Shown here: positions 16,703 to 25,579 of the stretch, one piece after another
Layout of the letters: each line of letters starts with the position of its first letter
Position numbering within the stretch: the first letter of the stretch is position 1
NCBI GenBank assembly: GCA_019746135.1
Contig: JAIESI010000181.1
Coordinates: 1 to 49,857, forward strand
Origin: Xanthobacteraceae bacterium
GTDB lineage: Bacteria > Pseudomonadota > Alphaproteobacteria > Rhizobiales > Xanthobacteraceae
Direction of reading: 5' to 3'
DNA: 49,857 nucleotides
Notes under the pieces: model-generated
The model's input: only the letters and a program-made list of their open reading frames with translations
What the model was told of the DNA's origin: nothing
Database searches by the model: none
Program-made: the position numbers and the translations under genes

Positions 16703-17497
16703 ATGACCAATGCGAACGCGTCCGCGACAACGCGGACGGCCAAAAGGATGTTTGTCGCGCTGGCCTCCGCTGCAACGATTGTAGCGTCGAGCGCGCTCGC
16801 CCAGGCGCAACAGCAGCCCCCGGCCGGCAATCCGCAGCAGCGCCCGCCGGCGCCGCGTCAGCAGGCCCAGCCGCCGCAACAGCAGCGGCCCGCGCAGCAG
16901 CAGGCTCCGGCGCAACAGGCCGCGCCGCAGCAGCAGGCGCAGGGCGGCGACCAGCAGCCGCAGCTGATCTTCTCGCCGTGGGTCAAGCTCTGCAACAAGG
17001 ACGCCGATCCCAAGGCCAAGCGCGTCTGCGTCACCGTCAAGGACGGCCGCGTCGAGTCGGGCCTGCTGGTGGTCAGCGTCGCGATCATCGAGATGGACGG
17101 CGAGCAGAAGAAGTTGTTGCGCATGAGCCTGCCGTACGGCGTTGCGCTCCAGCACGGCACGCGGCTGATCGTCGATCAGCAGCAGCCGGCGACCGCGCCG
17201 TTCGTCACCTGCCTGCCGCCGGTGGTGCCGCCGGGCGGCTGCATCGCCGACTACGAGGCGACGGTCGACCTGATCGGGCGCATGAAGAAGGCGCAGCTCC
17301 TGACCGTGCAGGCGATCCACATGAACGGTCAGGCGATGAGCCCGCAGCTCGATCTCAAGGACTTCGCCAAGGCCTATGACGGCCCGCCGACCGATCCGAA
17401 GGTGTTCGAGGAGCAGCAGAAGAAGCTGCAGGAAGAATTGCAGAAGCGCGCCGAATCCGCGCGTCAGCGGCTGGAAAGCCAGCAGCCGCAGCGCTGA
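16703..17497 (+). CDS. Invasion-associated locus B (IalB) family protein, Gln/Pro-rich N-terminus
   Basis: A 264-residue exported protein. The ATG at 16703 follows a GAGGGA ribosome-binding site and gives a signal peptide ending ALAQAQ. Residues about 37-85 are almost only Gln, Pro and Ala, a linker or wall-associated segment. The IalB domain follows: FSPWVKLCNKD, VCVTVKDGR, LLRMSLPYGVALQHGTRLIVDQ, FVTCLPPVVPPGGC and AIHMNGQAM, with paired cysteines; the C-terminal tail is a charged helix. IalB was named in Bartonella invasion, but relatives are common in free-living Rhizobiales with unknown roles. A strong terminator follows. Confidence 0.9.
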   Translation: MTNANASATTRTAKRMFVALASAATIVASSALAQAQQQPPAGNPQQRPPAPRQQAQPPQQQRPAQQQAPAQQAAPQQQAQGGDQQPQLIFSPWVKLCNKDADPKAKRVCVTVKDGRVESGLLVVSVAIIEMDGEQKKLLRMSLPYGVALQHGTRLIVDQQQPATAPFVTCLPPVVPPGGCIADYEATVDLIGRMKKAQLLTVQAIHMNGQAMSPQLDLKDFAKAYDGPPTDPKVFEEQQKKLQEELQKRAESARQRLESQQPQR

Positions 17498-17522
17498 CCG
17501 TCAGCCGGCCAAAATGCGACCA

Positions 17523-17552
17523 AAGGCGCGCCTCGGGCGCGCCTTATTTTTT
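17523..17552 (+). terminator. Rho-independent terminator after the first IalB gene
   Basis: AAGGCGCGCC (17523-17532) pairs with GGCGCGCCTT (17536-17545) across a 3-base loop, followed by A and six T residues. It separates the two IalB genes into different transcription units. Confidence 0.9.
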
Positions 17553-17596
17553 GTGCGCCCTGGCCGTCTGGGGGCGAGCATGAACCAGCGGCATCT

Positions 17597-18271
17597 TTGG
17601 ATTTGCCGGCACGCGTCTGGCCGCGTCCTGGCCGCGCATCAGGTGCTCACCGCGCTGACAGCGCTTGCATAGCTTGCCGTGACAACCGGCGCCCTGGCTC
17701 GGATGAGATTGCCTTCGGGCCAAAGCCCACCAATGCCGCCGTTGATTTTTCGCCATGGGTCAAGCTCTGCAACAAGGCGGTCGATCCGGACACCAAAGGC
17801 CTGTGCGTCACGGTCAGCGATGGCCGCCTGGAAAACGGCGAATTGGTCGTGAGCGTTGCGGTGATGGAAGTGGATGGCGGGCCGCGAAAATCCTTGCGGG
17901 TGAGAATGCCCTATGGCGTCGCGCTCCAACACGGCACCCGCCTGATCATCGACCAGGGTCAACCTGCGACCGCAGCATTCGTCGCTTGTTTGCCTCCGGC
18001 CGATCCACCGGGAGGTTGCGTCGCTGACTACGAAGCCGACGCGTATCTAATTGCGCGATTGAAGGGTGGCCGGCTTCTTGCGGTGCAGGCCATCCACATG
18101 AACGGCCAAGCCATCAGTCAGCAGCTTGAACTGTTGTACTTTCCCAAAGCCTACGATGGTCCGCCGACCGATCCCAAAGTGTTCGAGGAGCAGCGGAGCA
18201 AACGACAGAACGAAATGCAAAAGCGCATCCTCGACGACACGCTGCAGCCGCACCTGCGACCGTGGAATTAG
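17597..18271 (+). CDS. Second IalB-family paralogue, N-terminus probably damaged
   Basis: From about residue 50 the protein matches the upstream IalB-like gene closely: FSPWVKLCNKAVDPDTKGLC, RMPYGVALQHGTRLIIDQ, PPADPPGGCVADYEAD, VQAIHMNGQAI and AYDGPPTDPKVFEEQ; it lacks the Gln/Pro linker. The first 48 residues in this frame do not look like a signal peptide. In the neighbouring frame an ATG at 17581 begins a hydrophobic run (VLTALTALA), interrupted by TAG at 17670-17672 and then followed by LAVTTGALA. This suggests the true signal peptide has been broken by a stop and a frameshift, so the protein may be untranslated or stay cytosolic. The stop codon overlaps that of hspQ on the other strand. 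Confidence 0.65.
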   Translation: MDLPARVWPRPGRASGAHRADSACIACRDNRRPGSDEIAFGPKPTNAAVDFSPWVKLCNKAVDPDTKGLCVTVSDGRLENGELVVSVAVMEVDGGPRKSLRVRMPYGVALQHGTRLIIDQGQPATAAFVACLPPADPPGGCVADYEADAYLIARLKGGRLLAVQAIHMNGQAISQQLELLYFPKAYDGPPTDPKVFEEQRSKRQNEMQKRILDDTLQPHLRPWN

Positions 18272-18636
18272 TTCAGCACGGTGTTGCGCGTCTTGTAATT
18301 GCCGTCGTCGTCGCGCTCGAACACCTCGGCGATCTGCGGATGCCGCACCGGCTTGCCCGACGTGTCGGGCAGCAGGTTCTGCTCGGAAACATAGGCGATG
18401 TATTCGCTTTCCGCGTTCTCGGCGAACAGGTGGTAGAACGGCTGGTCTTTGCTCGGCCGCGCGTTCTCGGGGATCGACAGCCACCACTCCTCGGTGTTGT
18501 TGAACACCGGGTCGATGTCGAAGATCACGCCGCGGAACGGGAAGAGGCGGTGCTTCACCACCTCGCCGAGCCTGAACTTGGCCATGCGCGTCTTCGAGGG
18601 ACTGTCGAACAGTTTCTTGGTTGTGCTCTGGGTCAT
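18268..18636 (-). CDS. hspQ: HspQ/YccV-family protein (hemimethylated-DNA-binding family)
   Basis: A 122-residue protein with the HspQ fold signature: AKFRLGEVVKHRLFPFRGVIFDIDP, EEWWLSIP, RPSKDQPFYHLFAEN and YVSEQNLLPD. In E. coli HspQ affects DnaA and Lon-dependent proteolysis; the rhizobial members share the sequence core. The ATG at 18636 gives a normal length; MAKF at 18585 is an alternative. The C-terminus is longer than in E. coli (VRHPQIAEVFERDDDG), as usual in this order. It converges with the second IalB gene with overlapping stop codons. Confidence 0.88.
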   Translation of the reverse strand: MTQSTTKKLFDSPSKTRMAKFRLGEVVKHRLFPFRGVIFDIDPVFNNTEEWWLSIPENARPSKDQPFYHLFAENAESEYIAYVSEQNLLPDTSGKPVRHPQIAEVFERDDDGNYKTRNTVLN

Positions 18637-18691
18637 GTCCTTTAACTCTTTCGCGCGCAAGTTTAGCCGCGAATCCGCCTCCGCAACAGCC

Positions 18692-19732
18692 TCAAAGCCG
18701 GTAACGCACGGCCAAATCAGGGTCTTTGGCGGCAACCAGCCGCGCGAGGTCGACCACCACCTTGGCCTGCTTCCAGGTGGCGTCGTCCTGCATCTTGCCG
18801 TCGATCATCACCGCGCCGCTGCCGTCCGGCATCGCGTCGAGAATTTTTTTCGCCATCGCGACCTCGGCCGGGTCCGGCGAGAACACGCGCTTGGCGATGG
18901 CGATCTGCGACGGATGCAGCGACCAGGCGCCGGCACAGCCCATCAGGAACGCGTTGCGGAATTGCGACTCGCAGCCGTCCGGATCGGCGAAATCGCCGAA
19001 CGGACCGTAGAACGGCTTGATGCCGGCGGCCGCGCAGGCGTCGACCATCCTGGCGGTGGTGTAGTGCCAGAGATCCTGCTGGAACCTGGGCCGCGCTTCG
19101 CCGGGCTTGCCGTCGGCCAGGACGTAATAGTCGGGATGGCCGCCGCCGACGCGGGTGGTTTTCATGCCGCGCGAGGCGGCGAGGTCGGCGGGGCCGAGGC
19201 TCATGCCGTGCATGCGCGGCGAAGCGCCGGCGATCGCCTCGACATTGTTGACGCCCTGCGCGGTCTCGAGAATGGCGTGGATCAGGATCGGCTTTTTGAC
19301 CGCGTGCCTGGCTTCGAGCTGCGCCAGCAGCTGGTCGAGATAGTGGATGTCCCACGCGCCCTCGACCTTGGGCAGCATCATCACGTCGAGCTTGTTGCCG
19401 ATGGCCGCGACGATCTCGGTGATGTCGTCGAGCGCCCACGGCGAGTTGAGCGCGTTGATCCGCGTCCAAAGCCCGGTCGCGCCGAAATCGGTGGCCTTGG
19501 CCATGGCGATGAAGCCCTTGCGCGCCGCCTCCTTGGCGTCGGCCGGGATGGCGTCCTCGAGATTGCCGAGCACCACGTCGACCTGCCGGATGAGCTCGGG
19601 CACCTTGGCGGTGACCTTTTCCACTTGCGGCGGCACGAAGTGGATCATGCGCTCGAGCCGCACCGGCAATTCGCGCAGCGGCGCGGGCGCGCCGATCGCA
19701 AGCGGCTGAAAGAACGGGCGCGGCAGCTTCAT
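18692..19732 (-). CDS. HpcH/HpaI aldolase / citrate lyase family protein (CoA-ester lyase)
   Basis: A 346-residue enzyme of the CitE/malyl-CoA lyase superfamily, which cleaves or forms C-C bonds next to a CoA thioester using Mg2+. The metal-binding signature is visible in [14 protein letters not shown], the substrate region in [12 protein letters not shown], and the second acidic ligand near [36 protein letters not shown] is typical of the C-terminal part. Malyl-CoA or methylmalyl-CoA is a plausible substrate, but the exact one cannot be read from sequence. The ATG at 19732 ([12 protein letters not shown]) is the family-like start. It lies 55 bp upstream of hspQ on the same strand and is divergent from the AEC transporter. 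Confidence 0.82.
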   Translation of the reverse strand: MKLPRPFFQPLAIGAPAPLRELPVRLERMIHFVPPQVEKVTAKVPELIRQVDVVLGNLEDAIPADAKEAARKGFIAMAKATDFGATGLWTRINALNSPWALDDITEIVAAIGNKLDVMMLPKVEGAWDIHYLDQLLAQLEARHAVKKPILIHAILETAQGVNNVEAIAGASPRMHGMSLGPADLAASRGMKTTRVGGGHPDYYVLADGKPGEARPRFQQDLWHYTTARMVDACAAAGIKPFYGPFGDFADPDGCESQFRNAFLMGCAGAWSLHPSQIAIAKRVFSPDPAEVAMAKKILDAMPDGSGAVMIDGKMQDDATWKQAKVVVDLARLVAAKDPDLAVRYRL

Positions 19733-19856
19733 GCTCGACCTTTTGGCTATCCTTCCCAATTGCCGGTCTGCCGTTTAGAGGAAAGCAAGCGCCGCGCCAA
19801 GTTCGGTCCAGGCTCGCGCCAGTTCGCACCGTCCGGAATTGCTCCAAATTGCCCCG

Positions 19857-20816
19857 ATGCTCGACGTCCTCAATCTGGCGCTGCCTTATTTCGGCTTGAT
19901 CTTCCTGGGGTTCGCCTGCGGGCGGATCACCCGCATTCCGATCCAGGGGCTCGCCTGGATGGACTTCTTCATCATCTACATGACGCTGCCGGCGCTGTTC
20001 TACCGCATCCTCGCCAGGACGCCGTTCGAGCAGCTCAACAACGTGCCGTTCATCGTCACCGCCACGCTCGGCACGTTTGCCGTGCTGATGCTCTCGCTCG
20101 GCATCGCCTTCCTGTTCCGCCGCGAGGTGGCGCAGGCGGCGATCGGCCAGCTCGCCGGCGCCTACGGGAACATCGGCTACATGGGACCGGGGCTCGCGCT
20201 CGCCACCGTCGGCGCGCAGGCTACGGCCCCGGTGGCGCTGATCTTCTGCTTCGAGACGCTGCTGTTCTTTTCGATCGTGCCGTTCCTGATGGCGCTGGCG
20301 CGGCCGCAGGGGAAGGGCTTTGGCGCGCTGGCGCTGGACGTGGTGCGCAAGATCGCGCTGCACCCGCTGATGGTGGCGAGCGCGCTCGGCGCGCTGTCGG
20401 CGGCACTTCGCTTCGAGCCGCCGGCCTCGGTCGACCGTCTGCTGCAGTTCCTCGCCAACGCCTCGGCGCCCTGCGCGCTGTTCACGCTCGGCGTGACGGT
20501 GGCGCTGCGGCGGCTCAACGGTGTGCCGCCCGACGTGGCGGTGCTGGTGCTGGTCAAGCTCGTGCTGCACCCGGTTTTGGCGCTGTGCCTGCTCACCGCG
20601 TTCGGGCCGTTCGATCCGAACTGGGTCAAGGCGGCGGTGCTGATGGCGGCGCTGCCGCCGGCGCTCAACGTGTTCGTGCTGGCGCGGCAATACAATTCAT
20701 GGCTCGACCCGGCGTCGGCCTCGGTGCTGGTCGGCACGCTGCTTTCGGTCGCGACGCTGACCACGGTGATGTGGCTCGTGCAGCATGGCGTCGTCGACCG
20801 ATTTCTGCTTCGCTGA
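19857..20816 (+). CDS. AEC (auxin efflux carrier) family transporter
   Basis: A 319-residue membrane protein with about ten hydrophobic segments in the AEC family arrangement: an N-terminal five-helix half (ALPYFGLIFLGFACGRI; WMDFFIIYMTLPALFYRIL), a conserved GAYGNIGYMGPGLALA loop, and a C-terminal half with ASAPCALFTLGV and AALPPALNVFVLARQY. Bacterial members export malate, malonate or similar organic acids. The ATG at 19857 (MLDVLNLALPYF) matches the usual start. It is divergent from the CoA-ester lyase gene (124 bp between starts), so a link to organic-acid metabolism is possible but not shown. Confidence 0.88.
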   Translation: MLDVLNLALPYFGLIFLGFACGRITRIPIQGLAWMDFFIIYMTLPALFYRILARTPFEQLNNVPFIVTATLGTFAVLMLSLGIAFLFRREVAQAAIGQLAGAYGNIGYMGPGLALATVGAQATAPVALIFCFETLLFFSIVPFLMALARPQGKGFGALALDVVRKIALHPLMVASALGALSAALRFEPPASVDRLLQFLANASAPCALFTLGVTVALRRLNGVPPDVAVLVLVKLVLHPVLALCLLTAFGPFDPNWVKAAVLMAALPPALNVFVLARQYNSWLDPASASVLVGTLLSVATLTTVMWLVQHGVVDRFLLR

Positions 20817-20961
20817 CGGGTGGTATCCCGAATCTGAAATCCCGCGGTGCGACCGACTGGTGCTCCAATCGTCTGGACCGGCTGCGACTGCAGGACCGAA
20901 TTGTGCCTCTCAATTTGCGTCGCTACGATTGACGACGCTGCGGATGCCTTGAGCAGAGACA

Positions 20962-21319
20962 ATGCCACGGCTGCCTCATCTGGATCGTGCGGTCGTCCCT
21001 GAGGCCAAGATCGTGAATTATCTATTGAGCGCCCGCCATCCCGGGCGGGCGCGTGAAAGCACGCTTCCTCGAGAGTTTCGGTTTCCGTGCCCAGGCTTGG
21101 CACGTCTTGCGCGATGCCATACTTGTCCATGCGATGGCAAACGATGTCGCTGCATCACACCAGACCCGCTTTGGGACCAAATATGAGATTGATGGTCCGC
21201 TGCCGGCGCCCGATGGTCGTGCCCCGATGGTGCGTGTGGTATGGTTTATGGAGTCGCAGGAAAATGTGCCGCGCATGGTGACGTTGGTACCAAGAAGGAT
21301 TGCGACCCATGATCGCTGA
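20962..21319 (+). pseudogene. DUF6883-family small protein, frameshifted
   Basis: A start at 20962 encodes MPRLPHLDRAVVPEAKIVNY and on to LSARHPGRA, then the frame must shift by one base near 21045-21053 (a G/C run) to continue as VKARFLESFGFRAQAWHVL and on to the conserved KYEIDGPLPAPDGRAPMV, VVWFMES and PRMVTLVPRR. Together these give a complete DUF6883 protein of about 115 residues. As it stands, only the part from a GTG at 21053 (88 residues) could be made as one chain. DUF6883 genes are usually followed by a DUF4926 gene, as here, with an 11-base overlap. Function of the pair is unknown. A sequencing error in the G/C run is possible. Confidence 0.7.
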
Positions 21320-21533
21320 AATGGACCTTGTCGTATTGAAGCGTGATTTGCCTGCGGAACGGCTTGCCACGGGTGATGTTGGCACCGTCGTGCTGGTGCA
21401 TCGGCAGGGTGCCGGCTACGAGGTTGAGTTTACGACGCTCTCCGGCGACACCGTTGCCGTCGTGACCCTCGATGCATCGGACGTGAGACCGGTCGAGTCG
21501 CGCGAGATCGTGCATGCACGCGCAGTCACCTGA
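21309..21533 (+). CDS. DUF4926-family small protein
   Basis: A 74-residue protein with the family's typical pattern: MDLVVLKRDLPAERLATGDVG, TVVLVHRQGAGYEVEF, and TVAVVTLDASDVRPV. This looks like a compact SH3-like beta fold. It overlaps the end of the DUF6883 gene by 11 bases, so translation is probably coupled. The conserved pairing of the two families in many bacteria suggests a toxin-antitoxin-like or partner relationship, but this is not established. No predicted membrane segment or signal. Confidence 0.82.
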   Translation: MIAEMDLVVLKRDLPAERLATGDVGTVVLVHRQGAGYEVEFTTLSGDTVAVVTLDASDVRPVESREIVHARAVT

Positions 21534-21581
21534 GCCGCTCAGCGTGCATTGCAAATTGTAGGAGTATGACCAGAAGCGAGC

Positions 21582-22682
21582 ATGCAGCCGCTGTCCGGAC
21601 TTCTGGTGCTCGACTTCACCACGCTCCTGCCGGGGCCGCTGGCGACGCTGCTGCTCGCCGAAGCCGGCGCCGAGGTGATCAAGATCGAGCGGCCGGGCGG
21701 CGAGGACATGCGGCGCTATGCGCCGCGCTTCGACGGCGAGAGCGCGATGTTCACGCTGCTCAACCGCGGCAAGCAGAGCCTGGTGCTCGACCTCAAGCGC
21801 GAGGCGGATCGCGCCAGGCTCGAGCCGCTGATCGCCCGTGCCGATATCCTGGTCGAGCAGTTCCGGCCGGGCGTGATGGCGCGGCTCGGTCTCGGCTACG
21901 AGGCGGTCCGCGCGATCAATCCGAGGCTGATCTATTGCTCGATCACCGGCTACGGCCAGACCGGGCCGCGCGCCGGCGAGGCCGGCCACGATCTCAACTA
22001 CATCGGCCACACCGGGCTGCTCGCGCTCAACCCCGGACCGCCGGACGCCCCGGTGGTGCCGCCGGCGCTGATCGCCGACATCGCCGGCGGCACATTGCCC
22101 GCGGTCATGAATATCCTGCTGGCGCTGCGTCAGCGCGACCGGACCGGGCAGGGCTCCCACCTCGACGTCGCCATGACCGACGCGATGTTCACTTTCGCGG
22201 GGCACGCGCTCGCGTCGGGCCAGGCGACCGGGCAGTTTCCGGGCATGGGCGGCGCGCGGCTGTCCGGCGGCTCGCCGCGCTATCAGATCTATCCGACGCG
22301 GGACGGCCAGCTCGTCTGCTGCGCGGCGCTCGAGCAGAAGTTCTGGGAGGCGTTCGCGACTGCGATCGGCCTCGACCCGAAGCTCGTCGACGACCGGCAC
22401 GATCCGGCAGCCGCGAAGGCTGCGGTCGCGGCGATCGTCGCCGGCAAAACCGCCGGCGAGTGGCGGCCGGTGTTCGCCGCGGCCGATTGCTGCGTCACCG
22501 TCATGGCGACGCTCGAGGACGCGCTGCGCGACCCGCATTTCGTTTCGCGAGGGCTGTTCGCCCACAAGGTGACCGGGCCTTCCGGCGCGGCGATGACGGC
22601 CTTGCCGGTGCCGATCGATCCGCAGTTCCGCGGCGATCCCGCCATCGCGAAGCCCGTCCCGAAGCTCGGCGACGCGACCTGA
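21582..22682 (+). CDS. CaiB/BaiF-family (class III) CoA-transferase
   Basis: A 366-residue class III CoA-transferase, which moves CoA between carboxylic acids through an aspartyl-CoA intermediate. Visible: GLLVLDFTTLLPGPLATLLLAEAGAEVIKIERPGGED at the N-terminus, NRGKQSLVLDLK, the FRPGVMARLGLGYE motif, ITGYGQTGP, the catalytic Asp region GHDLNYIGHTGLLAL, and the loop GQGSHLDVAMTD. The overall length is slightly short but complete. The closest described group includes alpha-methylacyl-CoA racemase-like members, so racemase or transferase activity are both possible. It is followed convergently, 3 bp later, by the TauE/SafE gene. Confidence 0.9.
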   Translation: MQPLSGLLVLDFTTLLPGPLATLLLAEAGAEVIKIERPGGEDMRRYAPRFDGESAMFTLLNRGKQSLVLDLKREADRARLEPLIARADILVEQFRPGVMARLGLGYEAVRAINPRLIYCSITGYGQTGPRAGEAGHDLNYIGHTGLLALNPGPPDAPVVPPALIADIAGGTLPAVMNILLALRQRDRTGQGSHLDVAMTDAMFTFAGHALASGQATGQFPGMGGARLSGGSPRYQIYPTRDGQLVCCAALEQKFWEAFATAIGLDPKLVDDRHDPAAAKAAVAAIVAGKTAGEWRPVFAAADCCVTVMATLEDALRDPHFVSRGLFAHKVTGPSGAAMTALPVPIDPQFRGDPAIAKPVPKLGDAT

Positions 22683-22685
22683 AGG

Positions 22686-23441
22686 TCAGCGGTAGAAGAA
22701 GGCGAGGTGCACGCCGAGCACCAGCATGCCGCAGAAGAACAAGAGCCTGAATATCTCCGGGCGGACGAATTGCCGGGCGTATTGCCCGAGAAACATGCCG
22801 GCGAACGTCACCAGCATCGCGACGAGCGACGCCAGCCCGTTCGATGCGTTCAGCGTGCCGTTGCCGAGCACGACAATGGACAGCGCGAAGGTCGACACCG
22901 TGAACGAAATGCCCTGCGCCTGCACCAGGTCGTCGCGCTGAAAGCCCAGCGCCGAAATGTAGGGAATGACCGGGAACATGAACACGCCGGTCGCGGTCGC
23001 GACCGCGCCGTTGGCCGTGCCCATGGACGGGCCGAGCCACCGCTCGGCGCGTGGCGGCACGCGCAGTTCGACGCGCGAGATGCCGAGCAGGCCGTAGACG
23101 ATCAGCGAGAAGCCCAGCAGCTTGCGGGCGAGCGTTGCGGCTTCGGGGGTGAGCAGGCCGAGCCCCAGCGCGGTCGCAACGAAGGTGCCGACGAAGCTTG
23201 CGAGCAGCGTCGGCCAGAGCCGCTTCAGCAGCGGGATCAGCGACGGCCCGAACCAGGCCTGCCAGATGTTGGTGATCAGCGCCGGAATGACGACCAGCGC
23301 CGCCGCCTCGCCGGGCGACATCATCAGGCTGAGCAGGCCGACCGCGACCGTCGGCAGGCCCTGGCCGAGCACGCCCTTGACGAAACCGGCGAACACGAAG
23401 GCGATGCCCGCGATCGCGAGAACGAGAGACAATTCCGGCAT
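22686..23441 (-). CDS. TauE/SafE-family membrane protein (sulfite/anion exporter-like)
   Basis: A 251-residue membrane protein with about eight hydrophobic segments, beginning with the family-typical VFAGFVKGVLGQGLPTVAVGLLS loop (residues about 15-38) and a second matching half including LGPSMGTANGAVATATGVFMFPVIPYISALGFQRDDLVQA. Members export sulfite, sulfoacetate or organosulfonates; the substrate here is unknown. It starts 7 bp after the stop of the UbiH-like gene, so both belong to one leftward operon. Confidence 0.88.
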   Translation of the reverse strand: MPELSLVLAIAGIAFVFAGFVKGVLGQGLPTVAVGLLSLMMSPGEAAALVVIPALITNIWQAWFGPSLIPLLKRLWPTLLASFVGTFVATALGLGLLTPEAATLARKLLGFSLIVYGLLGISRVELRVPPRAERWLGPSMGTANGAVATATGVFMFPVIPYISALGFQRDDLVQAQGISFTVSTFALSIVVLGNGTLNASNGLASLVAMLVTFAGMFLGQYARQFVRPEIFRLLFFCGMLVLGVHLAFFYR

Positions 23442-23448
23442 GTGGGAT

Positions 23449-24657
23449 TTACAGGGCCTCGCCGCGCATCAGCCGGGGCTGGGACATGACCGGCGCCACG
23501 CCCTCGCGCATCGCCGCCCGGCGCAGCGGCCCGACGCGGTCGAGCAGATAGAGGCCGAGGCCGCGAAGGCTTTGCGCCGGCAGGAAATCCGAAAGCAGCG
23601 TGCGGTTCAGCAGGTCGACCGCAAGCGTGCGGCTCTGCACGTCGGCGCGGCGCAGCGCGTCGTAGTGCGAGAGCAGCGTATCGTCGCCGATGTCGCCGCC
23701 GTCGCGGCGCGCCGCAACCGCAAGCTCGCCGATGGTGGCGGCGTCGCGCAGGCCGAGATTGAGCCCTTGCGCGCCGATCGGCGGCACCAGATGCGCGGCC
23801 TCGCCGATGAGCGCAATGCGGCCCGCGCCGAACGCACGCACCGTTTCGACCGCGAGCGGAAACACGCCGCGCCCCGGCTCGACGGTGACCTTGCCGAGCA
23901 GCGAATGCGAGCGCTGTTCGATCTCGGCGTTGAGCGCGTCGTCGTCGTCGAGCGACTGCAGCCGTTCGGCGTCGTGCGGGCCGGTGACGCAGACGAGGCT
24001 TGAACGGTTGCCCGGCAGGGGCACCAGCGTGAACGGTCCGGATTCGGTGTGGAATTCCGTCGACGTGTCGTGATGCGGCCGGGTGTGCGCGAGATTGAAC
24101 GTCAGCGCGGTCTGCGGATAGCTGCGGCCGCGGCTGTCGATGCCGGCCGCGGCGCGGCAGAGCGAGCGCCGCCCGTCGGCGCCGACGACGAGGCGGGCGG
24201 TGACGCTCCCGCCGTTCTTCAGCGTCACTGTCGCGCCGCTGCCGCGGCTCTCGACCGCGACCGCTTCGTCCTCGATCCGGACGAGGCCCTCGATGGTCGC
24301 GGCGCGCGCTTCCAGCGCCGCGACCAGATGCCGGTTCTCGATGTTGTGGCCGAACGCGTCGAGGCCGATCTCGGCCGCCACGAACCGCACCTCGGGCGCG
24401 CGGATGAGCCGTGCGGTGGCGTCGACGATGCGCATGACGCGAAGCGGCGCGGCAGAGCCGGCGCAATGGCTCCACACGCCGAGCGTGTCGAGGGCCGCGA
24501 CCGAACCCGTCAGCAGCGCGCTGGTGCGATGATCGGGCGGGGCCCGGCGGGCCATGAGCGCGGTCTCGATCCCGGCACCGGCCAGCGCAATGGCCGCGGT
24601 GAGACCCGCCGGTCCCGCGCCGACCACCGCCGCTTCCACGGTTAATGGGCCTGTCAT
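23449..24657 (-). CDS. UbiH/UbiF/Coq6-family FAD-dependent hydroxylase
   Basis: A 402-residue flavoprotein monooxygenase. The FAD dinucleotide site GAGPAGLTAAIALAGAG lies at residues 13-29, the middle GADGRRS motif near 158 matches the DG loop, and the second FAD motif appears as LIGEAAHLVPPIGAQGLNLG, where the usual Asp of GDAAH is Glu. The C-terminal helix region LLNRTLLSDFLPAQSLRGLG is typical of ubiquinone-biosynthesis hydroxylases in Rhizobiales. A role in ubiquinone ring hydroxylation is the best guess. It is the first gene of a leftward operon with TauE/SafE and divergent from the DUF2182 gene. Confidence 0.85.
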   Translation of the reverse strand: MTGPLTVEAAVVGAGPAGLTAAIALAGAGIETALMARRAPPDHRTSALLTGSVAALDTLGVWSHCAGSAAPLRVMRIVDATARLIRAPEVRFVAAEIGLDAFGHNIENRHLVAALEARAATIEGLVRIEDEAVAVESRGSGATVTLKNGGSVTARLVVGADGRRSLCRAAAGIDSRGRSYPQTALTFNLAHTRPHHDTSTEFHTESGPFTLVPLPGNRSSLVCVTGPHDAERLQSLDDDDALNAEIEQRSHSLLGKVTVEPGRGVFPLAVETVRAFGAGRIALIGEAAHLVPPIGAQGLNLGLRDAATIGELAVAARRDGGDIGDDTLLSHYDALRRADVQSRTLAVDLLNRTLLSDFLPAQSLRGLGLYLLDRVGPLRRAAMREGVAPVMSQPRLMRGEAL

Positions 24658-24757
24658 CGTCCACTACCTATAGCCTCTGGCCCGCCGGGACGAGAGCCGG
24701 AAACCATGATCGGCTGTGCCGATTTCGCAAGCCTGCCCAATAGGGTATCTGTCGAAC

Positions 24758-25570
24758 GTGACCGACCTCGTGCAACCTGATGGGCTCGCGCACCTGCCGG
24801 CCGCCGCAACGCGGCTGTCGGGCGTCTTGGCGCGGCCGAAGCGCATCGCCGTAGGCTGCATCGCGGTGCTGACCGCGCTCGGGTGGCTGTCGCTGGCGCT
24901 GATGAGCTCCGGCAGCGCATCGGGCCTGTGGCAGGCGCTGTGCCGGCCCGGCGGCGCGGCGGCTTTCGGCGATCTCGCGCTGACTGGGCCGATGTGGGCG
25001 GCGATGACCTTGGCGATGATGCTGCCGACCGCGGGCCCGATGGTCCTGACCTATGCCGAGATCGCCGACACCGCCGCGCGCAAGGGGGAGCCCGTGGTGT
25101 CGCCGCTGGTGCTGACCGCGGGCTATGTCGCGGTGTGGCTCGGCTTTGCGCTCGCGGCTTCGGTGCTGCAATGGACCCTCGTGCGCGCGGGCCTGATGAC
25201 CGGAGGCAGCGTCGATCGCGCCCTGGGCGGCGCCATCTTCATCGCTGCGGGGCTTTATCAGTTCTCCGCGCTCAAGCACGCCTGCCTGACGCAGTGCCAG
25301 CGGCCGTTTCCGTTCTTCTTCTCGAACTGGACCGAGCAGCGGGGCGGCGTGTTCCGGCTCGGCCTGCGCCAGGGGCTTTACTGCCTCGGCTGCTGCTGGG
25401 CCGCGATGCTGGTGATGTTTTCGGTCGGCACGATGAACGTCGTTTGGATGGCGGCGCTGGGCGTGCTGATGACGATCGAGAAGCTTGCGACCACGCCGTA
25501 TTTCAGCCGGGCGGTCGGGGCGGCGTTTATCACGATCGGCCTGGTGATGGCCGGGTGGTCCGTGGTGTAG
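24758..25570 (+). CDS. DUF2182 membrane protein
   Basis: A 270-residue membrane protein (284 if the GTG at 24716 is used instead of the GTG at 24758). The family's conserved segments are clear: MWAAMTLAMMLPTAGPMVL, a YQFSALKHACLTQCQRP cysteine region, and GLYCLGCCWAAMLVMFSVG, with about six hydrophobic helices. The conserved Cys and His residues suggest metal binding. It is followed 9 bp later by a DUF1326 gene, a pairing seen in many proteobacteria; the two probably form one functional unit, but its task is not known. Confidence 0.88.
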   Translation: MTDLVQPDGLAHLPAAATRLSGVLARPKRIAVGCIAVLTALGWLSLALMSSGSASGLWQALCRPGGAAAFGDLALTGPMWAAMTLAMMLPTAGPMVLTYAEIADTAARKGEPVVSPLVLTAGYVAVWLGFALAASVLQWTLVRAGLMTGGSVDRALGGAIFIAAGLYQFSALKHACLTQCQRPFPFFFSNWTEQRGGVFRLGLRQGLYCLGCCWAAMLVMFSVGTMNVVWMAALGVLMTIEKLATTPYFSRAVGAAFITIGLVMAGWSVV

Positions 25571-25579
25571 GGGGCGTCG

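Noticed and set aside
18717..20690. Long leftward open frame across the CoA-ester lyase and AEC genes
   Set aside because: Shifted frame of the lyase gene joined to antisense of the transporter.
21053..21319. DUF6883 gene starting at the GTG at 21053
   Set aside because: The in-family N-terminus is present upstream in another frame, so a frameshift explains the data better than a short protein.
23324..24664. Leftward frame linking the UbiH-like and TauE/SafE genes
   Set aside because: Different frame of the UbiH-like gene; low-complexity Arg/Ala protein.
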